Part shown: piece after piece, positions 11,593 to 22,331 of the stretch
How positions within the stretch are numbered: the stretch's first letter is position 1
Layout: each line of letters begins with the position of its first letter
DNA from: Clytia hemisphaerica
Lineage: Eukaryota > Cnidaria > Hydrozoa > Leptothecata > Clytiidae
Direction of reading: 5' to 3'
DNA: 64,000 bases
Assembly (NCBI GenBank): GCA_902728285.1
Contig: CACVBU010001358.1
Coordinates: forward strand, 186,001-250,000
Translations under genes and position numbers: made by a program
The notes under the pieces: generated by a model
The model's input: the letters and a program-made list of their open reading frames with translations, nothing else
Databases searched by the model: none
Told to the model about the DNA's origin: nothing

Positions 11593-11759
11593 CATAGTAT
11601 AAGAAAGCCGCGGCTGGAATGATAACATCTGAACTTCTGTTGTTCTATCTCTGTCGTATTTGATGACTATTTTTTTATCAAGAGATCAGTAATGTAGTAT
11701 CTTTAATGGTAAATTTTATTGGTTTGTCGTTAATACTTACTTCTCTGCCAGTAAGGCAT

Positions 11760-12125
11760 ACAGGAAAACTGGGAGCCGGGAGGCGGGAGGCTGAACCGGG
11801 AGCCGGGAGTCGGGAGGCTGAAATCGAAAGTGGGAGGCGGGAGGCGGGAGGCTGAAAACGAAAGTGGGAGGCGGGAGGCTGAAATTGAAAGTGGGAGGCG
11901 GGAGGCTGAAAACGAAAGTGGGAGGCGGGAGGCTGAAATTGAAAGTGGGAGGCGGGAGGCTGAAATTGAAAGTGGGAGGCGGGAGGCTTAAAACGAAAGT
12001 GGTAGGCGGGAGGCTTAAAACGAAAGTGGGAGGCGGGAGGCTTAAAACGAAAGTGGGAGGCGGGAGGCTGAAAACGAAAGCTGGGAGGCGGGAGGTGGGA
12101 GTCGGAAGGCTGAAATCGAAGGTGA
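11760..12125 (+). repeat. G-rich 27-bp minisatellite, left arm
   Basis: About ten units of GTGGGAGGCGGGAGGC followed by TGAAAACGAAA (27 bp), starting with diverged units rich in GGGAGCCGGGAG. Runs of GGG and GG every few bases give quadruplex-forming potential on the plus strand. The unit length is a multiple of three, so frames stay open on both strands; these are not genes. Confidence 0.95.
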
Positions 12126-12406
12126 TATAGGCTGAAAACGAATAGACGAAAGGCCGAAAGCGAGAACTAAGTTGCAAAGATAAACAAAATCTTGTGAAGA
12201 TAAACAAAGACAACGGTTTAAAAAGCACTCTCACGAGTTCCGTATCGTTTGTTAGTATACGCTTTTTCAATTATAATAAGGATCCTTACGGAGCCTGGAG
12301 TATGTAATTGATCTGAACAGTTAGCCTAGCCCATGAGGTCCAAGAGGTCAGTTCACCCGTATATGCAGTAGTGTTTTTTATAAGGATTTTTGAATTGCGC
12401 AAATTC

Positions 12407-12485
12407 GCACTGGCTCTATAGTACATCGGTAGCGTGACGGACTCAGAATTATTAACTAGAGATTTTGGTAGTTCGAGCCGGGGTC
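12407..12485 (+). tRNA. Degenerate tRNA-like sequence inside the 5.26-kb element
   Basis: A box-A-like TAGTACATCGGTAGCG and a box-B-like GTAGTTCGAGCC are at tRNA spacing. The stems pair poorly. Probably a tRNA-derived repeat remnant. Confidence 0.3.
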
Positions 12486-13242
12486 AAATTTTCAGTTTTG
12501 AAAAAAAATTCTAAGTCGCAAGGCGTTCTAATCATTTAGCTACATTTCACTCTTGGTGTTTTCAAGTTAGTCTTTAATTATTGGAAATATGAATAAAAAG
12601 GAAAATACTTTCATTTGTCTTTTTTTCTACGCTCAATGTCAATTTTCAGGATAGGACTCGAGGTTTGTTTACATCAGAGGAAACCCCGTTCTATTTAATT
12701 GTTAAAAAAACTCCATGACACAGCATTCGAAAAAGTAGAATAATTAGGCTTTCCACAAGTATATTACTTTTTGATAAATATAACGAGATTGCTCACGGAA
12801 ATATCTAACCCGGGCCTGTCAATCATTTTCTAGACCTGTCAATCACTTTTTTGGCAGCATATTCAGTCAGTTTTGCTTTTCTTTTCATCGTGGTTCTGAA
12901 AAAAGTGTTTATAAGATATAATAAAAAAAGACGAAAGCCGATTTTTTAGCATTTTTTTAGTTGAAAGTTTTGGAGCATTGGATTTTCAAGACAAGGGAAA
13001 GTCATAACTCTTGACTCTTGACTCTCCACCCGCTAATCAACCTGATCCATTTTGAAATACTGTACTTGAATCAAACTGCATTGAGCTGAGGTGACACTCC
13101 CGGGAGTGGGGGGGGGGTGTTACCAATTGACAGTATGTGCGGCAAAAAAATTGGCTTTTAGAATCGCACCCTTACAGTGCATTTATCAAAAGTCCACCCT
13201 TACAGTGCGTTTCTGATAAATTGGAAAACATACCCTTAACCG

Positions 13243-13372
13243 TTATCTGGTACCAGATGTGGAAATATGCTACGACACGCTTTGCTCTAAAGGTCCGGCA
13301 TATTTTATATTGGTCCGCTCCTTTAGAGCTTTAGCGTGGGCGGCCGCCAATACGCCATCGGAATATCAGATA
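13243..13372. mobile_element. Shortest copy (130 bp) of the TTATCTGG...CAGATA family
   Basis: Starts TTATCTGGTACCAGATG and ends GCCATCGGAATATCAGATA. The right half (AGAGCTTTAGCGTGGGCGGC) is shared with 46940-47003 and 52630-52696. Confidence 0.7.
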
Positions 13373-13547
13373 GCCTAAACCGCCGCAGATAGCCGTCGCG
13401 GCGTCGGTCAATTTGCCTGACTGCCCCTCCCCAATTTTTGTTTCTTAAAATTTTAACGGAAATTTTCAAAAATATCAATAAGAGCTCATAAAACCAGAAA
13501 AAGTTTGATCAATGTTGACAAAACAGACAAAATAACACAATTTTCGT

Positions 13548-13628
13548 CGCACCCGTATAGGATTCAAACTCTCTATAATCATTACCCTTAAGTTGCCGTT
13601 TCATCGACTTATCCACTCGGCCACGCAG
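13548..13628 (-). tRNA. tRNA-Leu-like sequence, degenerate
   Basis: On the minus strand a perfect-looking box A (TGGCCGAGTGG) is followed by an anticodon-loop-like CTTAAGG (UAA, Leu) and a box-B-like GTTTGAATCC. An extra arm is possible. Stem pairing is imperfect, so it is probably a pseudogene. Confidence 0.4.
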
Positions 13629-13989
13629 CTGATGTGCAAGAGAAGTGAACAATGATTATCATGAGACCTTTATTTTGCCATGACTTGTATAATTTTACCC
13701 TGTCAAGGTATTGACTTCTTAAAGAAATGATTTTAGATTATTTCCAACATGCAAGAGCCGATTGCACTAAATATATATAACACTCGAAAACTATCATGTT
13801 ATATTTTTTTGTAATTAAATCTTGCATCAGCAGTTTCGAAACAAAAGCATGCTATATTTTTATGTAAAATTATTTTTATAAAGAGAAACGCTTCCTAGGA
13901 TTAAAGGAAATAAACCAGCTGTGCTGGAAGGTCAGCCCGAAATGATAAGAAAGATTAGAAGATAAGAAGATTAAAATAATTAATTCAAG

Positions 13990-14530
13990 GAAAACTAGTT
14001 GTCCCTTATTTTCCAAGGAAAATTAGTTATCGCGTATTTTCCAAGGAAATTTAGTTATTGCGTATTTTCCAAGGAAATTTAGTTATTGCGTATTTTCCAA
14101 GGAAGATCACTAGACCGTATTTTCCAAGGAAAATCACTGGTCCGTATTTTCTGAGGAAAATAGTTGTTGCGTATTTTCCAAGGAAAATTAGTTGTTGCGT
14201 ATTTTCCAAGGAAAATTAGTTGTTGCGTATTTTTCAAGGAAAATTAGTTGTTGCGTATTTTCCAAGGAAAATTAGTTGTTGCGTATTTTCCAAGGAAAAT
14301 TAGTTATTGCGTATTTTTCAAGGAAGATCACTAGGTCGTATTTTCCAAGGAAAATCACTGGTCCGTATTCTTTGAGGAAAATTAGTTGTTGCGTATTTTC
14401 CAAGGAAAATCCTTTGTTCCGTTCTTTCCCAGGAAAATCAATTTTCACGTATTTTTCAAGGAAAATCAATTGTTCCCTATAGCTAATTTCCAAAGGAAAT
14501 CATTTCTGTCGTATTCTCCAAGGAAAATCA
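13990..14530 (+). repeat. 28-bp tandem array around a TTTTCCAAGGAAAA palindrome
   Basis: About 18 units of period 28-29, each holding TTTTCCAAGGAAAA plus a spacer such as TTAGTTGTTGCGTA. Spacers vary at a few positions. There is no gene and no CRISPR character: this is an animal genome, the spacers are nearly identical and the repeat is palindromic AT-rich DNA. Confidence 0.9.
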
Positions 14531-14716
14531 CAGCACTTTATTGATTTTCTTTTGAAAGAAAAGGTATTTCCCTTGCAAAAAATACAAAATAACTGAAATT
14601 CCTTGTGAGCAATCATTAGTTGAATTTTTCTTTTTGAAAAAGAAGATTATTATTCCCTTGAGAAACACAAAGAAAATCAATTTCCTATGCGAAAATTCAT
14701 AGCCTGTCTTATTTAA

Positions 14717-15165
14717 TTGGTAATCGTCAGCCGTGCAAAATTACTCGAATCTGATTGGTTTAGAGGAGTGCGATTAATCGTTAATTGCACTATTACCACT
14801 TTTTGCACTCTTCGGCGGGGGGACACTTTTATCCCCTTATTCTATCTTATTCTGAGACTTTTTTTTACTATATAATAAAAAACAAAGACATTTTTTTTCT
14901 TCAATATAAAAAAGAACAAAGAAATTCGCTTTGTTGCATTGCAATTCGAATGTCAAAAATTTTCCCTTTTTCTAAAAAAACTATGATTTACCAATGATTG
15001 TTTACTGACGATTACCTCGGAATCGTATGTTTTGTCGTGCAATTAACGATTAATCACTCGTAACAAAGGAGAAAATACCGTAATTTGCACTCGTCCTTCG
15101 GACTCGTGCAAATTACTATTTTCTCCTTTGTTACTCGTGATTAATCGTTAATTGCACTCCAAACC
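14717..15165. repeat. Foldback element with a 121-nt near-perfect hairpin
   Basis: GGTAATCGTCAG near 14720 is inverted as CTGACGATTACC near 15004. At 15037-15157 GTGCAATTAACGATTAATCA folds onto its inverse, with about 57-nt arms around CTTCG. A third arm copy (GATTAATCGTTAATTGCAC) lies at 14772-14790. Probably a palindromic MITE nested in the 5.26-kb element. Confidence 0.75.
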
Positions 15166-15599
15166 ATACGATTACTAGTACAAATACAGATTTTATTTAT
15201 TTTTCTCTTGGAAAACTGCTCAGAATGATGATTTCACAAACTGGGGGGAGGAGTCTTCAAAAGTCATGCATCTGACATGTTCTAGTCCAACAGCTAAAAA
15301 GTCCGATAAGGCAATCGAAGGTTGCTCCAGTTTTTCCGAACCGATTTTGTCCGGCAAAAAGTGTCAAAAGAATATTTGTTTCAGAAAAAGTCTAGTACAG
15401 ACTTTTAAACTAAATTTAGGGAAAAATCTCTCTAAGGGTCCCAAAATCATCAAAATTTTGTCTCTCAAAGGGGCGATTTTCGATTTTTGCCTCGGACATA
15501 CCTGTCACCTCGCAAACCTAGTAAAAAAAATCAATATTTTTGATTAAGTCTGAAATATTTTTGATCCCTGTGGATAGATTAGTTTAGAAAAGAAAAAAA

Positions 15600-15672
15600 A
15601 ATACGTGGGGGAATTCGAACCCTGCACCATCGGACCATGAATCTGATGCCTTACCGACAGAGCTAATTAATC
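15600..15672 (-). tRNA. tRNA-Met-like sequence (CAT), degenerate
   Basis: The minus strand has TTAGCTCTGTCGGTAAGGC (box A-like), the anticodon loop TTCATGG with CAT, and the box B GGGTTCGAATTCC. The acceptor ends do not pair, so a pseudogene or tRNA-derived repeat is likelier than a functional gene. Confidence 0.4.
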
Positions 15673-16027
15673 GAAGCGAATATGTGAAAGCAAATGTATT
15701 TATATTACCATAAAAAGTAATAAAAAATGACGTAATGTAATTGCGTAAAACATTTTCATTCGCGCATGTATTCCGATCAGAATAACATACTTGCTTAGCG
15801 CTAGCCATAAGCGATGCCAGGTTCTAGAAATCCGTTCGGGAATGTTTTGCCGAAAACGTAATTCGGGGAAACACTTTTTTTGAACGGAAACGGATGATAA
15901 CATACTATTTGAAATATTTTTTTTGATGGATTGTGTGTGTTTATAAAAAATAAATGATCTGATTTTTCTCAGCTCTTTGTTACCTATCCCTTGACCAAAA
16001 ACGTTTGTGCGTGGCCTTATAATTGAG

Positions 16028-16275
16028 CCTCTCACTTTTTTTTCAGCCTCCCGCCTCCCACTTTTGTTTTCAATCTCCCGCCTCCCACTTTCGTTTTGAG
16101 CCTCCCGCCTCCCACTTTCGATTTTAGCCTCCCGCCTCCCACTTTCGATTTTAGCCTCCCGCCTCCCACTTTCGTTTTCAGCCTCCCGCCTCCCGCCTCC
16201 CACTTTCGATTTCAGCCTCCCGACTCCCGGCTCCCGGTTCAGCCTCCCGCCTCCCGCCTCCCAGTTTTCCTGTAT
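16028..16275 (-). repeat. G-rich 27-bp minisatellite, right (inverted) arm
   Basis: Six to seven units of the same minisatellite as 11760-12125, C-rich on the plus strand (CCTCCCGCCTCCCACTTTCG). The outermost segment (CCCAGTTTTCCTGTATGCC) mirrors the outer edge of the left array, so the two arrays are part of the element's extended inverted repeat. Confidence 0.95.
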
Positions 16276-16313
16276 GCCCTTCTCAGTGTGTTTTAGACAT
16301 TAATGATATACCC

Positions 16314-16562
16314 TTGATAATACACTTGCATTATAAAATTATTGTAAAGGAAAGATCAACAATAAAAAATTTAAACAAGCACAAAATGGCTGGGCTGAAA
16401 GAACTCAAAAATAAAGAAAGTGCCTCGAATGCCTATACGCAATATTTCAGTGAAATCTTTTTAGAAATCAATGAAAAAGTACATCTAGATAATACTGTGA
16501 AAGTTTCAAGCCAGCACCTTCAAAATTTATCATTCAAACTGACAAGAAAGTTGTCATCTTGA
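16314..16562 (+). other. Small ORF near the right end of the 5.26-kb element
   Basis: An 82-codon frame; the part from MAGLKELKNKESASNAY onward has protein-like composition. No homology recognised and no start context or partner exon visible. It could be a remnant of an element-encoded protein or chance. Confidence 0.2.
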
Positions 16563-16848
16563 ATAAAGTTCTTATAATTTCAATTTTGGCGAAAAACTAT
16601 TTTTTCCACAAAATACCCCTAAAATATGTCCAAATTAGTTCAAGTGTTCTATTGGGTACAGATTCAAAGATATCTAGCAATAAAAAAACTTTTCGTGAAG
16701 GAAAATAAGAGACAAATTTCAAAAACTATCTACCAATAATAAACTGAGCATCTTGATGTTCTTATAAAGCTTGGAGACAGAGATAGAACAGCAATTAACT
16801 GAGAAGACAATGTGGTACATATTCCAGCCGCGGCTTTCTTATACTATG

Positions 16849-16855
16849 CTTAAAT
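16849..16855. repeat. Target-site duplication CTTAAAT, right copy
   Basis: Follows the right TIR of the element 11593-16848 directly and is identical to 11586-11592. Confidence 0.8.
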
Positions 16856-17286
16856 ATAGTTGAATAAAAGCATTTTATGAATTTCTATCTGCTATTGATT
16901 TGGGCTTCAAGTAGAAAGACAAACATTTTCCTTTTAAAATGAAAACCCAGTTTTTAATTATTTTGACAAATTTTTATATCTTTCCTGTGTTTAAGGCCAA
17001 CTTTATTGGTATGTTAAACAACAGAAGCTTTAAAGGGACATAACAGTAATTGCAAAATTTGTAAACAAACTATACGCAGCGGATACAAAATCAAAACAAA
17101 TGTCACATGTCAAAATAAAAAATCAAACCAAATATGGCTAATTTTGATTGTTCAATTGTTTTACAAGTTTGTTTTGGACACGTGATTTTAATTTTTCTCT
17201 TTAATGACACGTGGTTTGCGCAATGTTTACATTTTACTACTTTAATCAACCTTTAAGGAAATAGAAAGGTTGGATATTACTGATTA

Positions 17287-17540
17287 CACGTTTTTTTTTT
17301 ATAAGAACGTCAAAAAATTTCGAAGCCTTCGGATGTTCCTAGTTTTTTGGATTTGAAGCCTAAAAATGTTCTTAAAATGTTCTTATTTTCAGCATTTTTT
17401 GAGCATTTTGATGTAATTTCTTAAGAAAATGCATGTTTTTAAGTCTCCAAAGCCTTAGAATGTTCTTAGAATGTTCTTAAATTTTTGGGCCTCGAAGCCT
17501 TATGTTCTTATATAGTTTGTTCTTATAAAAAAAAACGTGT
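17287..17540. mobile_element. TA-flanked foldback element, GTTCTTA subfamily (copy A)
   Basis: Ends CACGTTTTTTTTTTATAAGA and its inverse, flanked by TA. GTTCTTA occurs about six times inside and once at the right terminus; GAAGCCT recurs as a second word. Noncoding. Confidence 0.85.
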
Positions 17541-17639
17541 ATCGTCTACCTCTAAGGATAACGCACTGTCGAGTATTTTTAGATACTCTTCTGTAGCATA
17601 TAGCGAGCATAAATAAAATAGTTTTTAATAATTATCCAA

Positions 17640-17935
17640 CTATCACTTATTATTCTCTTATGAATTTCCAAAGTCCCGCTAAGGGTTGGAAAAATCAGAA
17701 AATCAAATTTCAGTCCCATTAAGGGTCGGAGAAATAGGAAAATTTAAACGTTTTACCCCCGGAAAGATCGAAATTTGATCAAAATTGGTCAAATTTGCCC
17801 CGCTAAGGGTAGTAAAGTAAAATTTCCAAAATTTTCCTTTGTTTTCTTTTTAGTCTCGGTAAGGGTCCAAAGGTCGAAAGTCGGGCGGCATCCCCCATCA
17901 ACTCGCAACCTTAGTATCCCCCCCTGGGAGAAAGG
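17640..17935 (+). repeat. Repeat with iterated CCCGCTAAGGGT word
   Basis: CCCGCTAAGGGT, CCCATTAAGGGT, CCCCGCTAAGGGT and CTCGGTAAGGGTCC occur at 35-95-bp intervals, ending in TACCCCC-like runs. Related words appear at 15420-15500 and 49985-50140. Confidence 0.55.
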
Positions 17936-18112
17936 AAATTCGAACGTTTTGTAATCAAACTCAAAAAAACAATGAAATTGGTATCCTAGATAGTAAAACG
18001 TTCAAAAATGTCATAAAAAGAGAGAAAGACTGAATTAAATAGGGAAAAATTGAAATGCTTTTATGCTAATTTGTGAACGATAAACAATATATTCAACGTG
18101 AAAAATCGGATA

Positions 18113-18394
18113 CATGTTTTTTTTTTTATAGGCATACAAAAATCCGAAAACAGGCTCAGAAATGCTTAGGTCGAAAGCTTAATAAGGCTGAAAAATGCTT
18201 GAGGGGATGCTTAAATCTAAAGCATAAATTTAGGGAAATACTGAAAATCGGTAAAATTCCAGCCAAAAAAAGCCAAAATCAGGAAAAAAACATTTTTCGT
18301 AGGCTCAAGTAATGCTTGCCATGATGCTTAATTTTTCCCCATATCTGAGCCTAGATATGCTTATCAGTGCAATGCTTATAAAAAAAAAAACATG
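18113..18394. mobile_element. TA-flanked foldback element, ATGCTTA subfamily (copy B)
   Basis: The ends are CATGTTTTTTTT and its inverse, so the TIR differs from CACG copies by one base. TA flanks both sides. The end-adjacent word ATGCTTATAA and internal ATGCTTA/ATGCTTG occur about seven times. GGCTCAG/GGCTGA is the second word. Confidence 0.85.
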
Positions 18395-20277
18395 TATCGA
18401 AAATTGTTCAGTTATCGTCCACCTGTAGGCAAAATGCACTGTCGATTGTTTTAAGTTATCACCAACTTGAAAAATATGAGTAATCTGATTGGCTAAAAAC
18501 GCGTACATAAATGCTGTATTTCATATTGTACCGTACAAATACTGCGTTCAAAAAAGGGGTCTCGTAAGCGAGAGATCGTATTTTGTACAATTTTATGACT
18601 AAGGTTTTCTCTTCGCTTCCAATGCACAACAACTTATCAAAAGAGTTTACTGTTGTCTCCCGAATAGACGTCCCTCCCCCGCTAATTGTTAAGAGAAACA
18701 AATCCATCCCCGCTCTTATTAAGACCCCCCCCCGCCCAATAATTGCGAAGCGAATGTACATGAGCGAAGCAGTTTTGCTATCGTGTGTGCGTACCTTTAA
18801 CTTTCCATTCTTTCAACCATCTATAAGGCAGGAGATGGGAAAAACGTTTAGTATCTCCGAGTCGCGCGATTATGAATATTAAGGGGATAAAACATGAAGG
18901 ATATTCCCCGAAATGATAGAGAAAATTATCTCCACTACATTAAATTCGACGTATTCGAATTTGAAACTCCGTGTATGACTACATGGCTCGTATTCAATCG
19001 AGCTCCGAGCGAGAGAACAGTAGAGCGGCTTTTTTTGAGACGGACAACGTTATTTTTAAAGACACGTTTCGGGAAAACATCCCTGCGGTGCTCTATTCTC
19101 CTTGCAGATCGGGGAACGTCGCCTGGTTCGGAAGGGTATTGATGATTAGACCATACTGGTTTCTAGCCGTCAAAACATTAAAGATGGCGGCAACCAATGG
19201 ACAACAAATACTGCTCCTCGGTTATTTTTCTTCGATTTTCATGCTTCAAGAGTCGAATTGGATCATATTTTTTGTCTGATTGGCACAAGAAATGGTGGAT
19301 GATAAAGTTTTCTTATTATCCCTCCACTGGATTTGATGTTTTGTTTCAATTCTGTTGGTTTGGAATAATGAGAGATGCATTTTCTTGAAAAAACAGGACA
19401 TGTTTGCCAATTATGACGACAAACTAACTTGAATTTTGCCTGTACATGTAAATGAATTGTAACAGGGCAAGTGACTGAATATTTTTGGAGGAATCTGACC
19501 ACGTCGTGCCTGAAAATGAAACACTTGCAGCTTTAAAAAAGTCTGCAGTTCCTTGCCTTGATCAGTTGATTTTATTTTGTTGTTTGTTGTTTGGAAAAAT
19601 TTGAACCTGGAGCAAAATTAACTATAGATTGAATTTTACTTGGTGCTTCTTCTACAACAATGACACTCAACTGGTAATTGAAACCTCTTTGAGGGGGAAA
19701 TTATATACGGTAGCAGCTTATTTCCAACTTTTGAAGCTGACAGTACAACCACAGCCAGGCGGCCTGATGAATAATGTTATGTCAACCTCTGAAAAAGTAA
19801 GCTAATCGTAAAGACATTGAATTTGGATGTAAACAATTGGAAATCACCTTACATAACTTTTTAAATTAAAAACTTTCATCGAAAACTTTGAAATTATCTT
19901 CCGTTTTTATTAAAATGTAGAAAACGTGTCCTGAAATATGAAATTATCTTCGGAATGGGTTTAAGATATGGAAAACTTTTGTAGCGAACCATGAACTTTT
20001 CATTTGCATGCGTTCAAAATTTGAAAAACTTTTGTCATGAGAACATGCAGCTTGCTGGAAAAAATTTGTTTTGCTATTTTTGATAACTTAAGATCATTGA
20101 AATAGAACTTTAAAGATGACTTTTATGTACACAAACAGTATGAAGTAATCTATATGTATCAAGTACTAATGCATAAATTTGTAATTACAACTGGGTGAGA
20201 ATATCTACTGTAAGAAAATGACGTTTGATAGCTTGAACGGTCAACTTGCTTTTCTTTATGATGGTTCATTTTTATAG
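18395..20277. other. Region without a recognised gene
   Basis: Several 60-100-codon frames exist but none shows domain-like sequence. CCTCCCCCGCTAATTG and ACCCCCCCCCGCCC near 18670-18745 resemble the C-run elements. GAGCGAAGCAGTTTTGCTAT near 18762 is shared with 46192. Confidence 0.4.
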
Positions 20278-22331
20278 TACTTTAATGCGATAAACTTTTG
20301 CGGGAATTAAATTTTGCGGTTGGGCCAATCCCAATTTAAACATTTCGCGGGGACTTAATTTCGCGGATGGCACTATTGTGTGACAATATTCTTACAATTT
20401 TTTTGCCTGTACTGTCAAATCACATTGGTCGTTGAAATGCGTATTATTAGCACTTCTTTGATGCCAGTAAACATTCAAAAAGTATTTATTTAACATTTTT
20501 TGGACCTACCGGGAGGTCCTTTAATTTGACCGTTGTCCGTTCGTCTGTTACAAGCTTTTCTCGGGATTGGCTCATTAGTTTTTTTTTATTTTTTGCACAA
20601 TGATACAAAATAGCAATGCCTGAAAAGTGACGGAGCCCGATTTTTGAAAAAAAATTTTGGGGGCCAAAAACTACCTAAAAATAAGGTTTTTTGGACTTTG
20701 TGCAAAATTGCTTCATTAGTTTTTCCTGATTTTTGGTAGAAAGATAGAGTGCAAGGTACCCTAAAATGTGGCTGAAGCAATTTTTCTTGTAAATTTTTTT
20801 TTCGTCGTCAAATACGGATTTTCGCAAATTTGGGCCAAAAACTACCTAAAAATAAGGTTTTTTGGACTTTGTGCAAAATTGCTTCATTAGTTTTTCCTGA
20901 TTTTTGGTAGATAGATAGAGTTCAAGGTACCCTAAAATGTGGCTGAAGTAATTTTTCTCGGAACATTTTTTTTCGTCGTAAAATACGGATTTTCGTTTTT
21001 TGGGGAAATTCCCTTTTACCATTTTCCTGTTAGCAGCCTTTCTCGGGATTGGCTCATTATTTTATTTTTAATTTTTGCACGATGATACAAAATAACAATG
21101 CCTGAAAAGTGACGGAGCCCGATTTTTGAAAAAAAATTTGGGGGGGGCAAATTTGGGCCAAAAAATACCTAAAAATAAGGTTTTTTGGACTTTGTGCAAA
21201 ATTGCTTCATTAGTTTTTCCTGATTTTTGGTAGAAAGATAGAGTGCAAGGTACCCTAAAATGTGGCTGAAGTAATTTTTCTCTGAAAATTTTTTTTCGTT
21301 TTAAAATACGGATTTTCGTTTTTTGGGGAAATTCCCTTTTACCATTTTCCTGTTAGCAGCTTTTCTCGGGATTGGCTCATTAGTTTTTTTAATTTTTTGC
21401 ACAATGATACAAAATAGCAATGCCTAAAAAGTGACGGAGCCCGATTTTTGAAAAAAAAATTTTTGGGAGCAAATTTGGGCCAAAAACTACCTAAAAATAA
21501 GTTTTTTTGGACTTGGTGCAAAATTGCTTCATTAGTTTTTCCTGATTTTATGCATAAAGATGGAGGGCAAGGTTCTCTAAAACGTGACTGAAGCAGTTTT
21601 TTTCGGAAAATTTTTTTTGGCCGTATATCATTTTTAGGGAAAAAGAGCATTTCTTGCGATTGGATTGATGTTTTTTTCTGAATTTTTGCACTTTGATGTA
21701 AAATGGTAATATTTAAACTCTGATGAAGCCTGATTTTCAAAAAATAATTTATTTGGGCAAATTTGGGCCAAAAAGTGCCTAAAAATGGGATTTTTGGATT
21801 TTGTGTGAAATTGCTTTATTAGTTTTTTTTGGACAAAGATGAAGGGCAAGGTTCTCTAAAACGTGACTGAAGTAGTTTTTTTCGGAAAATTTATTTTGGC
21901 TGTAAAAATCGGATTTTCTTATTTGGGGAAATTCCCTTTTGTCATATTTAGGGAAAATGAGCATTTCTCGAGATTGGCTTGGTATTTTTTTCTTATTTTT
22001 TGTATAGTGGTAATTTGGGTAGAAAAGTGCCTAATGTTTGTTTTTTTTAAACTTTTTTGACTAATTTGAGCTCTGATACTCACGGTAATCTATTCAAGCT
22101 GCTCACTACACTTTCTTATTCCCTTGCTATTTGTCCTATTTTTTTCTGATTTTGATCAACAGGTAGGTCCATTCAGCATGTTGCTTGTTGAGTTTTGTTT
22201 AGAAATATTTTGCTGATAAGGCCTACTACAAATTTTCAATGGGATTTAATTTTGCGGATTTTTGGGGATGACACCCAAATCCGTGAAATCCGCAAAATTT
22301 AATTTCCACAAAAGTTTATCGCATTTAAGTA
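20278..22331. mobile_element. Outer TIR element with nested insertion
   Basis: TACTTTAATGCGATAAACTT at the left is inverted at the right (GTTTATCGCATTTAAGTA). The left and right parts match the uninterrupted 330-bp copy at 44455-44784. The extra 1.67 kb is the nested element 20501-22171. Confidence 0.75.
20501..22171 (-). mobile_element. TGGACCTACC-ended tandem-repeat element, copy 1 (nested)
   Basis: TGGACCTACC at 20501 and GGTAGGTCCA at 22162-22171. The interior is a diverged tandem array (units of about 320-480 bp) recognisable by TCTCGGGATTGGCTCATTA near 20555, 21037 and 21363. It is in inverted orientation to the copy at 34670-37148. Long AT-rich frames occur but conserve no protein-like pattern. 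The exact right boundary is uncertain. Confidence 0.7.

Larger units (their letters stand above)
11593..16848. mobile_element. 5.26-kb DNA element with 28-bp TIRs and 7-bp TSD
   Basis: A perfect 28-bp inverted repeat starts CATAGTATAAGAAAGCCGCG at 11593-11620 and returns inverted at 16821-16848. The 7-bp duplication CTTAAAT lies on both sides. Inside the TIRs, TGTTCTATCTCTGTC is also inverted (near 11639 and 16776). Further in, two minisatellites of the same G-rich unit lie in inverted orientation (11760-12125 and 16028-16275). The remaining interior holds tRNA-like pieces, a 28-bp tandem array, a large hairpin and a small MITE. No transposase or other recognisable enzyme was found, so it looks non-autonomous or decayed. 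Confidence 0.85.

Noticed and set aside
11737-12270. Long open frames on both strands (177 and 88 codons) through the G-rich array
   Set aside because: The 27-bp unit is a multiple of three, so frames stay open by repetition. The translation is a simple repeat, not a protein.
13990-14530. CRISPR-like regularly spaced repeat
   Set aside because: Spacers are nearly identical to each other, the repeat is a short AT palindrome, no cas genes are present and the genome is animal.
21339-22060. Overlapping ORFs on both strands near 21.3-22.0 kb
   Set aside because: They fall in the tandem-repeat element 20501-22171 and show no domain-like sequence.
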